Assembly: GCF_900015215.1 (NCBI RefSeq)
Contig: NZ_LN555523.1
Location: forward strand, 2,263,243 to 2,327,242
Direction of reading: 5' to 3'
From: Romboutsia ilealis
GTDB taxonomy: Bacteria > Bacillota > Clostridia > Peptostreptococcales > Peptostreptococcaceae
DNA length: 64,000 nt
In this document: positions 26,795-35,050 of the stretch, in pieces
Layout of the letters: every line of letters starts with the position of its first letter
How positions within the stretch are numbered: the first letter of the stretch is position 1
Translations under genes and position numbers: made by a program
Notes under the pieces: generated by a model
Told to the model about the DNA's origin: nothing
The model's input: the letters and a program-made list of their open reading frames with translations, nothing else
Databases searched by the model: none

Positions 26795-26913
26795 AGTTTA
26801 CCAAATTTATCTTTCTTTGTCAACTTATTTTTTTTAAGTTGTTTTTTCTCTTTCGTGTTCGCCCTTTTCTTAAGGACAAGTATAACTATACCACCCATTT
26901 TTTCTATCGTCAA
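26795..26913 (-). promoter_or_regulatory. tandem promoters of the second rRNA operon
   Basis: P1 is TTGACG-17-TATAGT (-35 at 26908-26913, -10 at 26885-26890). P2 is TTGACA-17-TAAACT (-35 at 26818-26823, -10 at 26795-26800). The layout is the same as in the first operon. The following 26914-27177 is AT-rich DNA shared with the divergent haemolysin III-type gene, whose promoter I could not fix. Confidence 0.85.
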
Positions 26914-27177
26914 TACTTTTTTATTAATTTTTTATTTTTTTAATAACTGAAAAAATGAAATATGTTATATATCTTGGTTTATTATGTCTATAATTTTATA
27001 TTTTTTTCATAATGTATAAATAATGTATAAATAAAAATAATTGTTAATTTTTTTTAAGAATATATATATGATTAGATATATAGAGTATAATATTAATATA
27101 ATATTAGTCGAAGCTAAAATTTTTTATTAATTTATTAAAATATACTTTTTAAGTCATTTTGTTTTGGGAGGTTTTTT

Positions 27178-27825
27178 ATGAACAATTATCTTAGGGAGCC
27201 CGTAAATGGTTTTACCCACTTAGCTGGTGCAATATTGTCATTTGCAGGATTACTTGCATTAGTAATAAAAACAGCTTTACAAGGTCATTCTACTATAGCC
27301 TTAACAGCTGTAATAATTTTTGGAATAAGCATGATTCTTTTATATGCCGCTTCCGCTACTTATCACTTAGTCGTTTCTAGTGATAAAGTTATTAGTTTCT
27401 TAAGAAGATTAGATCATTCTATGATATTTCTTTTAATAGCTGGATCATATACTCCTTTTTGCTTAATCGCTCTTGAAGGCACTACTGGATGGGTTTTATT
27501 CAGTATAATAATAACTATAGCCATAGTTGGAATAAGTTTTAAATTAATTTGGTTTAATTGCCCTAGATGGCTTTCTACAAGCATTTATGTAATAATGGGA
27601 TGGATTGCCGTGTTCCTAATGGGCCCACTAAAAGAATCTCTTTCTTCACAAGGTTTATCACTACTTATCATAGGCGGTGTATTTTATACTATAGGGGCTA
27701 TAATCTATGCTACTAAACCAAAGTTTCTAAAATCTAAGTATTTAGGTTTCCATGAAATATTCCATATTTTTATAATGTTCGGTACTTTAACTCATTTTTT
27801 ATGTGTTTTTAAATATGTAATATAG
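27178..27825 (+). CDS. TrhA/haemolysin III family membrane protein (PAQR)
   Basis: A 215-residue protein with about seven transmembrane segments, of the haemolysin III (YqfA/TrhA) branch of the PAQR family. Conserved histidine and serine motifs are visible: EPVNGFTHLAGAI, ASATYHL, RRLDHSMIFLLIAGSYTPF and a C-terminal FHEIFHIF. They match the metal-site histidines of PAQR proteins. Despite the name, many members act in membrane energetics or lipid homeostasis and not as toxins; the role here is unknown. GGGAGG precedes the ATG at good spacing. It stands alone, divergent from the rRNA operon, and ends in a terminator. Confidence 0.88.
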   Translation: MNNYLREPVNGFTHLAGAILSFAGLLALVIKTALQGHSTIALTAVIIFGISMILLYAASATYHLVVSSDKVISFLRRLDHSMIFLLIAGSYTPFCLIALEGTTGWVLFSIIITIAIVGISFKLIWFNCPRWLSTSIYVIMGWIAVFLMGPLKESLSSQGLSLLIIGGVFYTIGAIIYATKPKFLKSKYLGFHEIFHIFIMFGTLTHFLCVFKYVI

Positions 27826-27844
27826 TATATCTGTCAAACTTATA

Positions 27845-27885
27845 AAAGCGTGATACATACCCAGTTATGATATCTCGCTTTTTTT
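27845..27885 (+). terminator. terminator of the haemolysin III-type gene
   Basis: Stem AAAGCGTGATA / TATCTCGCTTT with one mismatch, followed by a run of seven T. It lies 20 nt after the stop. The rest of the spacer to 28090 is AT-rich with no gene. Confidence 0.75.
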
Positions 27886-28090
27886 ATTACTTTCTATAAT
27901 TGATCATGTTATTAACTAACCATATAAACTCATATATTTAAATGCTCTGAATAATTTATTTTACCATTGATAACATCAGTTTTTTTTAATTAATAGATAA
28001 AATGCACATATTAATATTTTTAATAATATATATATTATTAAAGTGATTTTTTAGTATTTGTGTATATTATTTTTGGAGGTGCAATTTAAT

Positions 28091-28552
28091 ATGAGCTTTG
28101 ATATGTATTCAAATAAGCAATATAATGATGATTTGGATTCTAACTATATATACCCTAGACCTTATATAGATCCTATGATGTATGTAAACTCTTATGGTAT
28201 GCAAATGAATCCGAATACAATGGGCGGATATATGACTTATATGACCCCTTTTATGTATCCTGGTAAAATGGATTCTAATATGAATCCAAGCTATACTGAT
28301 TCTGGAGATTATGATGATGAGTATAACCAAGATGATATGTATATTGATATGATGCAACAGCAAATGCAACCTATGATGCCTGGAATGATTCCACCTAATA
28401 TGATGCAAATGATGATGCAAATGATGATGAGTGGACAAATGCAACCTATGATGCCTTATATGATGCCTGGAATGACTCCTATGATGCCTTACATGATGAT
28501 GCCCGGAATGACTCCTATAAATATGGAGGAATTTGATGAGGAAGAAATGTAA
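28091..28552 (+). CDS. Met-rich acidic low-complexity protein, unknown
   Basis: A 153-residue protein in which about 40 residues are methionine. The N-terminal half is rich in Tyr, Asp and Asn (YNDDLDSNYIYPRPYIDPMM). The C-terminal half is built of repeats such as QMQPMMPGM, MMQMMMQMMM and PYMMPGMTPMMPYMM, ending in EEFDEEEM. There is no signal peptide or membrane helix. I take the ATG at 28091, since GGAGGTG lies 9 nt upstream; an upstream ATG at 28058 lacks a site. The base pattern (ATG repeats) gives a His-rich shadow frame on the other strand, which is not real. I do not recognise a family. Met-rich proteins elsewhere bind copper or buffer oxidants, and Tyr/Met-rich small proteins occur in spore coats; neither role is shown here. 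It is monocistronic, with a strong terminator behind. Confidence 0.75.
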   Translation: MSFDMYSNKQYNDDLDSNYIYPRPYIDPMMYVNSYGMQMNPNTMGGYMTYMTPFMYPGKMDSNMNPSYTDSGDYDDEYNQDDMYIDMMQQQMQPMMPGMIPPNMMQMMMQMMMSGQMQPMMPYMMPGMTPMMPYMMMPGMTPINMEEFDEEEM

Positions 28553-28640
28553 TTTTTTTATAATAGATGGTATAAGAAATTTATATCTGTCTATAATATA
28601 AATGTATTCCTCATAATATTCCCCCAATATTATAAATACA

Positions 28641-28676
28641 AAATAAAGCCATGAACAATTGTTCATGGCTTTATTT
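28641..28676. terminator. bidirectional terminator
   Basis: A 16-bp perfect stem (AAATAAAGCCATGAAC and complement) with a 4-nt loop and A/T flanks lies between the Met-rich gene and the convergent 360-residue gene. It can serve both. Confidence 0.88.
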
Positions 28677-28684
28677 AATTTATA

Positions 28685-29767
28685 TTAATCTAAAAAATCA
28701 TAGAAGTCATTTGATTCCGATTCAACAAAATCATATAATACATTTTCTTCAAAATATAACTCTTCTTTAATATCTAAATATTCTTTATAGTTACACTGCA
28801 ATATCTTATTTATATACTTTCTATCTTTATCGCTATAAGTTCCTACGAAAAACTCATTTCCCATTTGATAATATATCGCTTTAATATCATTATTTATTAC
28901 ATATACATTATTTTTGACATGATCATTATTAAAATTAAATCTTGTAAAGAATGTGCCATTTTCCATATCGCTTTTTAATGTAAATGGATTATCTCTATAA
29001 AATATATCTAGAAATTTATCTACTCTACTTATAGAGTACATACTTACAAACTCCGGCTTAGATATTTCATCAAAAACTTCAAAATCAAATATTGGTTCTT
29101 TATCAGTTGCAATCATAGAGCTTATTTTAAATCCATATTCGTATTCTTCTATACTAAAAGCTATCTTAGATGTATAGTATCCATCATTATCTTCATATAA
29201 TGCTTCACTTATATATCTTTTATTTCCTTTAGGTATTACAGTATTTTTTAATAGTGTTCCATTTATATTTGTTATATGCATATTTGCTATTTCTTCACTA
29301 CCAGAGAAATATTTTAGGCTTTCTCTATCCCAAGCTATAAACCTCATAGTCATATAGTTTATAAATTCTACTTCATCTTTTATAGGCTTACATATCTTTG
29401 GATATATATCTTCTATATGTAACTTAGTTTCATATTTTTTTATAATATCTATGTATTCATTAACTTCTCCCGGAAGAGGTTTTTCATAATATGAATTTTT
29501 ATTACCAAAATATTTAATCAAAAATAAAGCCTCATCTTCAGATATTCTTATCCTATCTGATCCTAATCCCCCCATAAGTCTTTCTTCTTCTCTATATGCT
29601 TCTTCTTTTGTAGGATTTTTTAGGCTAACATAATCAGCTAATCCAAGACCTTCTGCATCTAATAAAAAGTATTGTACTATTTTATCCTGCTTATCTTCCC
29701 AACTTATTAAAAGGCCCATTGTTCCCATAAGCCTTGAATTTGTAACTTTTGCAAAACTAAATTTCAT
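28685..29767 (-). CDS. conserved-looking protein of unknown function, 360 aa
   Basis: A soluble, acidic 360-residue protein without signal peptide or membrane segment. The start is supported by AAGGATGTGATTTA before ATG. The N-terminus (KFSFAKVTNSRLMGTMGLLISW) looks like a beta-rich module. The middle (about 115-260) includes YMTMRFIAWDRESLKYF and HITNINGTLLKNT, and the C-terminus ends in an acidic, aromatic tail (ESNDFYDFLD). I do not recognise a domain. It is transcribed alone and convergent with the Met-rich gene. The sequence looks like an intact, well-coded gene and not a spurious frame. Confidence 0.75.
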   Translation of the reverse strand: MKFSFAKVTNSRLMGTMGLLISWEDKQDKIVQYFLLDAEGLGLADYVSLKNPTKEEAYREEERLMGGLGSDRIRISEDEALFLIKYFGNKNSYYEKPLPGEVNEYIDIIKKYETKLHIEDIYPKICKPIKDEVEFINYMTMRFIAWDRESLKYFSGSEEIANMHITNINGTLLKNTVIPKGNKRYISEALYEDNDGYYTSKIAFSIEEYEYGFKISSMIATDKEPIFDFEVFDEISKPEFVSMYSISRVDKFLDIFYRDNPFTLKSDMENGTFFTRFNFNNDHVKNNVYVINNDIKAIYYQMGNEFFVGTYSDKDRKYINKILQCNYKEYLDIKEELYFEENVLYDFVESESNDFYDFLD

Positions 29768-29975
29768 TAAATCACATCCTTATTTTCATACATGCCTTTA
29801 TTATTTTCTTCATTTTAACGAATTAATCATAATTAAGATACATGTTTTTGAATATACTATAAACTAACTATACTTTCATTGAATAATAAAAATAATTCTA
29901 AATTATTTTATATAATTTTACAACTCATGCATATTTTATAATATAATAAAATAAATGGTTAATCGAGGTGATTTT

Positions 29976-30704
29976 ATGGGAAAGATAGCAGCTTTTTTTG
30001 ATATAGACGGTACTCTTTATAGAGATTCTCTTATGGTTGAGCATTTCAAAAAATTAATTAAGTATGATATAATCGACCAAAAAGCATGGTTTGAGCATGC
30101 AAGAGATACTTTTATGGATTGGGATAAGAGACAAGGACACTATGATGATTACTTGGATGAAATATGTGATCTGTATGTAGAATCTTTAACAGGATTAGAT
30201 AAAACTTGTATAGACTTTACTAGCGATCAAGTAATAAAGTTAAAATCTGATAGGGTATATAAATATACTCGTTCAAGAATAAAATGGCATTTAGATAATG
30301 GTCATATTGTAATTTTCATATCTGGAAGTCCAGGTTTTTTAGTAGAAAAAATGGCTAAAAAATATAATGCAACTGATTGTATCGGAAGTAATTATGTTTT
30401 TGAAAATGAAATGTTCAATGGTACAGTTATACCTATGTGGGATTCAAGAAGTAAGAATGTTGCTATAAATAATTTTGTTGAAAAGTATGATATTGATTTA
30501 AATAAATCCTATGCATATGGCGATACTAATGGAGATATTAATATGTTAAGAAGGGTCGGAAATCCAATTGCTATAAATCCAACTAAAGAACTTTTATCTC
30601 ATATTGCAAATGACCCTGTTATTTCAAAAACTAGTAAAATAATAGTGGAAAGAAAAGATATTATTTACTCTTTATCACCAAATGTAGATATATTTGACAT
30701 ATAA
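29976..30704 (+). CDS. HAD-superfamily IB hydrolase (SerB-like phosphatase)
   Basis: A 242-residue HAD phosphatase with motif I FFDIDGTLYRDSL, motif II VIFISGSPG and motif III in YAYGDTNGDINMLRRVG. The helical cap between motifs I and II marks subfamily IB, as in phosphoserine phosphatase and its relatives. The substrate is unknown; phosphoserine or a lipid-type phosphate are possibilities. GAGGTGA 6 nt upstream supports the ATG at 29976 and not 29955. It is followed at 79 nt by the zinc-ribbon-type gene, possibly in the same transcript. Confidence 0.85.
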   Translation: MGKIAAFFDIDGTLYRDSLMVEHFKKLIKYDIIDQKAWFEHARDTFMDWDKRQGHYDDYLDEICDLYVESLTGLDKTCIDFTSDQVIKLKSDRVYKYTRSRIKWHLDNGHIVIFISGSPGFLVEKMAKKYNATDCIGSNYVFENEMFNGTVIPMWDSRSKNVAINNFVEKYDIDLNKSYAYGDTNGDINMLRRVGNPIAINPTKELLSHIANDPVISKTSKIIVERKDIIYSLSPNVDIFDI

Positions 30705-30783
30705 TTATGATAAAAAGGATTATCTCATTTAAAATAACTACCTTGAGGTACTCCTTTTTTAATTATTAATGGAGGGATGTATA

Positions 30784-31539
30784 ATGAAATCTAATGTAAA
30801 GAAAGACTTAGATACTTTAAGTAAAAATTTATATTTAGAATCACCTGATTTATGGATAGAATTTTTAGATAAAGTTAATTCGGGAATATTTGATGAGCTT
30901 GTTCTGTTTTTTGCAACTAAATACAATTATATTTCTATAGTTAAATATGCTATAGATAATAACCTTATAGATATTAACTCAAAGTCTAGAAATAAGGAAT
31001 TTGCTACTATTTATGACCATTTGGCTTACGTAGCAAGACAAAATAACTATAAAGATTTTTCTGATTACTTTAGTAATTTAAAAAATCCAAATAAAGAAAT
31101 ATCTCAAAATAACGAAAATGATAAAACTAATATAAAAACAAAAAATAAAGATATTAATATACCTTCTGTAGTATGTAAAAAGTGTAAATCAAATATTTTT
31201 GAAGTTGGATATATAGTTTGTGAAAACAAGATATTCAAGTTTTCACCTGATGAAAATAAACCAGTCGAAATCGCTAAAGAAGACCTTAATTCTGTAATTT
31301 GTTATAACTGTAATTCTTTAATTGAAGACACTACTCCTAAAGACTTAGAGGCTTTATGTGATATCACTACTTGTATAAACTGTAAAAATGACCTAAGAAG
31401 TACAGGAATCATAGATAAAAGAAATTTAATTTACAATAAAGACACAAATAAATTCGATTTAGGAGATACTTACTACGCATGTGGTAAATGTGAGAATGCG
31501 ATAAATAATCAACAAAAAGAGTATTTTAAATTAAAATAA
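30784..31539 (+). CDS. ankyrin-like protein with multiple CxxC zinc-ribbon motifs, unknown
   Basis: A 251-residue protein. Residues about 10-105 form a helical, ankyrin-like region (FDELVLFFATKYNYISIVKY, IDINSKSRN). A lysine/asparagine-rich linker follows. The C-terminal half carries CxxC pairs: VCKKCKSN, ICYNCNSL, TCINCKND and ACGKCENA, which could make two zinc ribbons. There is no signal or membrane segment. GGAGGGATGTATA supports the ATG at 30784. Function is unknown; zinc ribbons suggest nucleic acid or protein binding. A terminator follows, shared with the convergent membrane protein gene. Confidence 0.75.
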   Translation: MKSNVKKDLDTLSKNLYLESPDLWIEFLDKVNSGIFDELVLFFATKYNYISIVKYAIDNNLIDINSKSRNKEFATIYDHLAYVARQNNYKDFSDYFSNLKNPNKEISQNNENDKTNIKTKNKDINIPSVVCKKCKSNIFEVGYIVCENKIFKFSPDENKPVEIAKEDLNSVICYNCNSLIEDTTPKDLEALCDITTCINCKNDLRSTGIIDKRNLIYNKDTNKFDLGDTYYACGKCENAINNQQKEYFKLK

Positions 31540-31544
31540 ATCAT

Positions 31545-31594
31545 AAAAAGAGATATGAATTATAACATATAAATAATAACTCATATCTCTTTTT
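31545..31594. terminator. bidirectional terminator
   Basis: Stem AAAAAGAGATATGA / TCATATCTCTTTTT lies between convergent genes, with A and T runs on the two sides. Confidence 0.8.
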
Positions 31595-31601
31595 ATTATA
31601 T

Positions 31602-32087
31602 TTATTTTATTATTTTTCTTAGTTTCCTGTTGTAATATTCTATAAACAAACTATATACATTGTCGTACACAATGAATAATACTTCAAATGTTAATACCGT
31701 AAATAAATTTATAGGTATATAAACAAATGGTTTTAATATAAAGTACACTATTAGAATTGATACATTAGCAAATAGTATCTTAAGAAAATATTCTATATAT
31801 ACAGGTCTATTTTTTTCAATAATATATTTTATCAAACCATATATTCCAAATGTAAAAGTATTTAATACCCACTGAATTTTACTATTGATTACTAAAAATC
31901 CTAAAATAACAGATGCTATATAAAAAACAAAACCATTCTTAGGACCATATTCCATTATTATTATAGATATTGGAAGTGATGCTAAACCCATCAGAAATAA
32001 TGTGTTAATCGGTATAACATTTATTAATAACAATAAGATTAAGTTTATCGCTAATAGTATACCACTATAAGCTATTTTTCTACTCAT
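31602..32087 (-). CDS. small integral membrane protein, unknown
   Basis: A 161-residue protein with about five hydrophobic segments: about 8-26, 28-45, 50-68, 98-118 and 123-145. A charged C-terminus (YYNRKLRKIIK) is probably cytoplasmic. The architecture resembles small clostridial membrane proteins related to ECF-transporter substrate subunits, but I see no diagnostic motif. AAGGGTGATTTA precedes the ATG. It lies 10 nt behind the poly-Cys protein gene, so it belongs to the DUF5685-TPR/Cys-membrane protein unit, which may hint at a joint role. Confidence 0.7.
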   Translation of the reverse strand: MSRKIAYSGILLAINLILLLLINVIPINTLFLMGLASLPISIIIMEYGPKNGFVFYIASVILGFLVINSKIQWVLNTFTFGIYGLIKYIIEKNRPVYIEYFLKILFANVSILIVYFILKPFVYIPINLFTVLTFEVLFIVYDNVYSLFIEYYNRKLRKIIK

Positions 32088-32097
32088 TAAATCACCC

Positions 32098-32538
32098 TTA
32101 GAAACAACTTACTAAATCTCCACCGAAGCATTCACAACATGAATCTAAACACCATAATTTCATACAATCTTCACAACAATCATCACCTAAGCAACAACAG
32201 CAATCATCACAACAGCAGCAACAACATCCACCTAAGTCAGCGCGTCTTCTTCTGTTATAATTATAAGATCTATCCCTATAATCATCTCTATAAAAATTAT
32301 AACTTTCTAAAAGAGCTTTATAATCTTTATTTTCTGGATCCATCTCTGAAGCTTTTGTTATACTCTCTTCACCTTCTTCATAATATCCCAAATTCATAGC
32401 AGATAATGAATTTAGATAATACCATTTAGAACATCTTTCACTTATACTTTTTAAAGCATTATATGCTTTTTCAAACTCGCTATTATCAATAAGTTCTTTT
32501 ATATTTATAAATTTATTATCATATACATTACTATACAT
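32098..32538 (-). CDS. TPR protein with poly-cysteine tail, J-domain-less relative of a DnaJ-like family
   Basis: A 146-residue protein. Residues about 10-85 are helical TPR-like repeats (NSEFEKAYNALKSISE, YYEEGEESITKASEMDPENK). Then comes an Arg/Tyr linker, and from about residue 102 a tail holding 18 of its 19 cysteines, including CCCCCC, CCCC and the end CCECFGGDLVSCF. From memory, similar TPR plus Cys-rich tails close DnaJ-domain proteins of other clostridia that sit next to DUF5685 genes; here the J domain is missing and the protein starts directly at the TPR part. GGAGGGTG inside the end of the preceding gene drives the ATG. Metal binding by the tail is an inference. Next to it are the DUF5685 gene upstream and a membrane protein downstream. 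Confidence 0.8.
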   Translation of the reverse strand: MYSNVYDNKFINIKELIDNSEFEKAYNALKSISERCSKWYYLNSLSAMNLGYYEEGEESITKASEMDPENKDYKALLESYNFYRDDYRDRSYNYNRRRRADLGGCCCCCCDDCCCCLGDDCCEDCMKLWCLDSCCECFGGDLVSCF

Positions 32539-33366
32539 TTATTTAACACCCTCCTCTAATATATTTTGGTATCTTAAATATACTCCTGAATATACTATAT
32601 TCTCTATTATAGCTGTATTCGTTTTTAGATTTAAGTTATCGATTCTTTTTCCTACCATCCCTAATGACATGCTTATTAATTTATCCACCCTTAATTTTAA
32701 TTCTTCTCTTCTGTCTATATACTCTATAAAAGGATTATATCTTCCTTTTTTATAATCTTTATCTAAATCTTCATATGCATCTAATAAGTATATATATTTT
32801 CCTATATTAAACCCAATCTGCCTTAAGTCTTTTTCAAATTCATCTTCTTTGTATGCAAATATCTCTGCCATTAAGTTTCCAAATGTATTTGACACTAAAT
32901 CAATATTAGTATTGTTTTCTTGCTCTAGATTATATAGTGTTTCTAATTGACCTTTTATAAATTCAGCTTTTTTAGGATATTTTTCATAAGCAGATTTTAA
33001 TCTTCCTTTATATATAGTATATGCAACTTTATCTTTTAATCCATTATCATCCTTTAAATTATCTTCTAATTTATAATATGTTAAAAGTACATTCATACTT
33101 GCCGCATATTCTGTTATTTCATTTATTATCTTTTTTTTCTTTTTAAATGGATTTGTTATACACCCTTCCTCTATTATAGTAGATTTAGGTCTATACACTG
33201 CTGTTAGTACTAATATTAAAAATGTTATATCATAATTTAAAGATAATCTAGATATTTCCCCATGATTATCTTTTAAATACTTACATAAGCCACAATAATA
33301 ACCTCTATAGTGTTCATATTCTCTAAAGGTTAAATCCATTTTGTTTATTTTTACATATCCAAACAT
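32539..33366 (-). CDS. DUF5685 family protein
   Basis: A 275-residue protein beginning MFGYVKINKMDLTFREYEHY, with YYCGLCKYLKDNHGEISRLS and LNYDITFLILVL, the opening I associate with DUF5685. A second pattern is IGFNIGKYIYLLDAYEDLDKDYKKGRYNPFIEY, with acidic residues like those of a polyprenyl-synthase-type helical fold (DAYED, DKD). The function is unknown. Two cysteines (CGLC) near the N-terminus may bind metal. The ATG at 33366 (M3 of a longer frame) has AAAGGG 6 nt upstream. It is co-transcribed with the poly-Cys protein, as its relatives are in other clostridia by my recollection. Confidence 0.82.
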   Translation of the reverse strand: MFGYVKINKMDLTFREYEHYRGYYCGLCKYLKDNHGEISRLSLNYDITFLILVLTAVYRPKSTIIEEGCITNPFKKKKKIINEITEYAASMNVLLTYYKLEDNLKDDNGLKDKVAYTIYKGRLKSAYEKYPKKAEFIKGQLETLYNLEQENNTNIDLVSNTFGNLMAEIFAYKEDEFEKDLRQIGFNIGKYIYLLDAYEDLDKDYKKGRYNPFIEYIDRREELKLRVDKLISMSLGMVGKRIDNLNLKTNTAIIENIVYSGVYLRYQNILEEGVK

Positions 33367-33398
33367 AAACATCCCTTTCCAGTATATAAATATAATAT

Positions 33399-33902
33399 TT
33401 ATATTACTATAGATATAAATTCTACTTCATAGTATTTATATCTATAAATATTTTTATCAATTAATTCTAATGAGTCATAGCATCGTTCATTATCTAATCT
33501 CTTAAGCTTTGCCATAGATATAGGTAGATTAAATCTTCGTGGCCCAACTGACCCAGGATTTATATAAAGTATACCTTTATCCTCATATATATTACTTTTA
33601 TGAGAATGACCATATACAACAATATCTATATTTTCTTCTTTTAAGTCTATATTCACTTTTGATATATCATGAACTAAGTATATTCTTATATTATATATGT
33701 CTATTATTTTTTCATCTTTAGCTATACTTTTATCTTTATCACAATTTCCTCTTATAAATTCTACCTTAGCTATTTTCTCCAAACCTTCTATAACTTCAAT
33801 TTTACCTATATCACCTGTATGTATTATTAAGTTACAGTTACTTAAATTATACACTACTTCTTCTCTCAGTAAACCATGTGTATCTGATATTAATCCTATC
33901 AT
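33399..33902 (-). CDS. YfcE/MJ0936-type metallophosphoesterase
   Basis: A 167-residue calcineurin-like phosphodiesterase of the small YfcE/MJ0936 group. Metal ligands are seen in order: ISDTHG (residues 5-10), HTGDIG, RGNCD, VHD and YGHSHKS, ending with NPGSVGPRR. Relatives hydrolyse phosphodiesters in vitro, and the physiological substrate is unknown. GGAGAATTTGTA precedes the ATG. It lies 32 nt ahead of the DUF5685 gene and may head that unit. The 33903-34092 spacer behind its start is AT-rich with nothing recognised. Confidence 0.9.
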   Translation of the reverse strand: MIGLISDTHGLLREEVVYNLSNCNLIIHTGDIGKIEVIEGLEKIAKVEFIRGNCDKDKSIAKDEKIIDIYNIRIYLVHDISKVNIDLKEENIDIVVYGHSHKSNIYEDKGILYINPGSVGPRRFNLPISMAKLKRLDNERCYDSLELIDKNIYRYKYYEVEFISIVI

Positions 33903-34092
33903 TACAAATTCTCCTACAATTTATGAATTTTATTTATATCATTGTTTCCATATAATTTTTATCTTAAGCATATAATATTATTATTTGCACATTCTAGTTA
34001 TACAATTATATCCTAAATCGATATATAGTTTTAGAATTTTTCTAATGAAATATAGTAATTTAAACATAAATTTAAAATTTACTATAAATAAA

Positions 34093-34111
34093 GACCCTCA
34101 TTAAGAGGGTC
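34093..34111 (-). terminator. terminator of the 87-aa gene
   Basis: Stem GACCCTC / GAGGGTC with a 5-nt loop, followed on the minus strand by TTTATTTATAG, directly behind the stop at 34116. Confidence 0.75.
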
Positions 34112-34115
34112 ACCT

Positions 34116-34379
34116 TTATAAGATAAACTTAGTTATATCACCTTTTTTATTTTCAATCGTTATAACATCTAATCCTTTATATTCTCTGAATAGCAATTTG
34201 ATATCTCTCATACTTTGATTTACTTCATTAGGAGTTAAATTTCTAATAAAATACTCCCTCCTCATTTCTTCATAACTTCTATCATTTAAAAAATTCCTTA
34301 TCATAGTAAAAGCGAAAACATTAGGAATATTACTTTGATTACCTTTTTTATATCCATTATTTCTTAAATACATTATCAT
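34116..34379 (-). CDS. small protein of unknown function, 87 aa
   Basis: A basic, soluble 87-residue protein. GGAGG 7 nt before the ATG and a terminator just behind the stop make it a real gene. Recognisable stretches are AFTMIRNFLNDRSYEEMRRE, NLTPNEVNQSMRDI and ITIENKKGDITKFIL. I do not know the family. It is monocistronic and convergent with nothing nearby. Confidence 0.65.
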   Translation of the reverse strand: MIMYLRNNGYKKGNQSNIPNVFAFTMIRNFLNDRSYEEMRREYFIRNLTPNEVNQSMRDIKLLFREYKGLDVITIENKKGDITKFIL

Positions 34380-34695
34380 ACATATTCCTCCAATATTGAT
34401 TTAGTCATATCAATAAAGTATATATAAAATTTAATGTATTATTACTATACTTTTTAAATGTTTTTCTTTTAATTATAAATATTAAGTTGTATATTTTACT
34501 GCACTATTTTTAAATATTTATTTTTCTAAAATCATATCAATTGTTGCTATTTTATTCGTTGCTAATCTATACCAAGTTCAAATTATTTAATAAATTATTT
34601 TTATTTTTTATGAATAATTAGATACTTATCTAAATATTATTTATTATAGGTAAACAAGCCTTAAATTTTTATATGTTGTAAGGGGGATAAAAAAT
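34380..34695. other. 316-nt AT-rich intergenic region
   Basis: The region lies between two divergent genes (the 87-aa gene and the bL25 gene). It must hold both promoters, but AT richness makes a unique choice unsafe. I saw no RNA gene, repeat or riboswitch. Confidence 0.5.
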
Positions 34696-34968
34696 ATGCT
34701 AAACGCACTAAGTAGAAATTTAAATGAAAAAACTAAAGCTATAAGAAGCAGAGGTTATATACCAGCTGTAATTTACGGAAATAAATTAGATAATAGCATA
34801 CCTATAGAAATTCATAAAACTGAATTTCAAAGATATTTAGATGCTAACGGTGGAGATAAAATAATTGAAATTAATCTAAATGGAGAAGTTAAAAATTGTA
34901 AAATAACAGATGTCCAAATCGATGGAGTTAAAGAAGGATTTTTACATATAGACTTTTTATTAGTTTAA
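34696..34968 (+). CDS. rplY: short bL25-type ribosomal protein (TL5/Ctc N-terminal domain)
   Basis: A 90-residue protein equal to the 5S rRNA-binding domain of bL25. Signatures are RNLNEKTKAIRSRGYIPAVIYG near the start (pieces NEKTKAIRSRGYIPAVIYG) and VQIDGVKEGFLHIDFLLV at the end. It lacks the C-terminal TL5/Ctc domain found in Bacillus Ctc, so it is of the short E. coli-like length. AAGGGGGAT lies 6-10 nt before the ATG. It is monocistronic with a terminator behind. Assignment is from motif memory; a general stress role (Ctc) is possible. Confidence 0.85.
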   Translation: MLNALSRNLNEKTKAIRSRGYIPAVIYGNKLDNSIPIEIHKTEFQRYLDANGGDKIIEINLNGEVKNCKITDVQIDGVKEGFLHIDFLLV

Positions 34969-35006
34969 AATACGATGATAAAGTAGCACCTTACTATTTT
35001 TAGAAT

Positions 35007-35045
35007 TAAAAATCCCTTAGTAATTTGACTTACTAAGAGATTTTT
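35007..35045. terminator. bidirectional terminator
   Basis: Stem AAAAATCCCTTAGTAA / TTACTAAGAGATTTTT lies between the bL25 gene and the convergent MerR-family gene, with T runs in both directions. Confidence 0.82.
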
Positions 35046-35050
35046 GGGTT

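Noticed and set aside
28109-28666. Minus-strand frame encoding a His-rich protein of about 185 residues
   Set aside because: It is the exact antisense of the Met-rich gene: ATG codons read as CAT (His) on the other strand. It has no ribosome site and runs through the terminator.
32139-32399. Plus-strand Asn/His/Ser-rich frame
   Set aside because: It is antisense to the poly-Cys gene and its composition comes only from the complement of TGT/TGC and GAT codons. No start signal.
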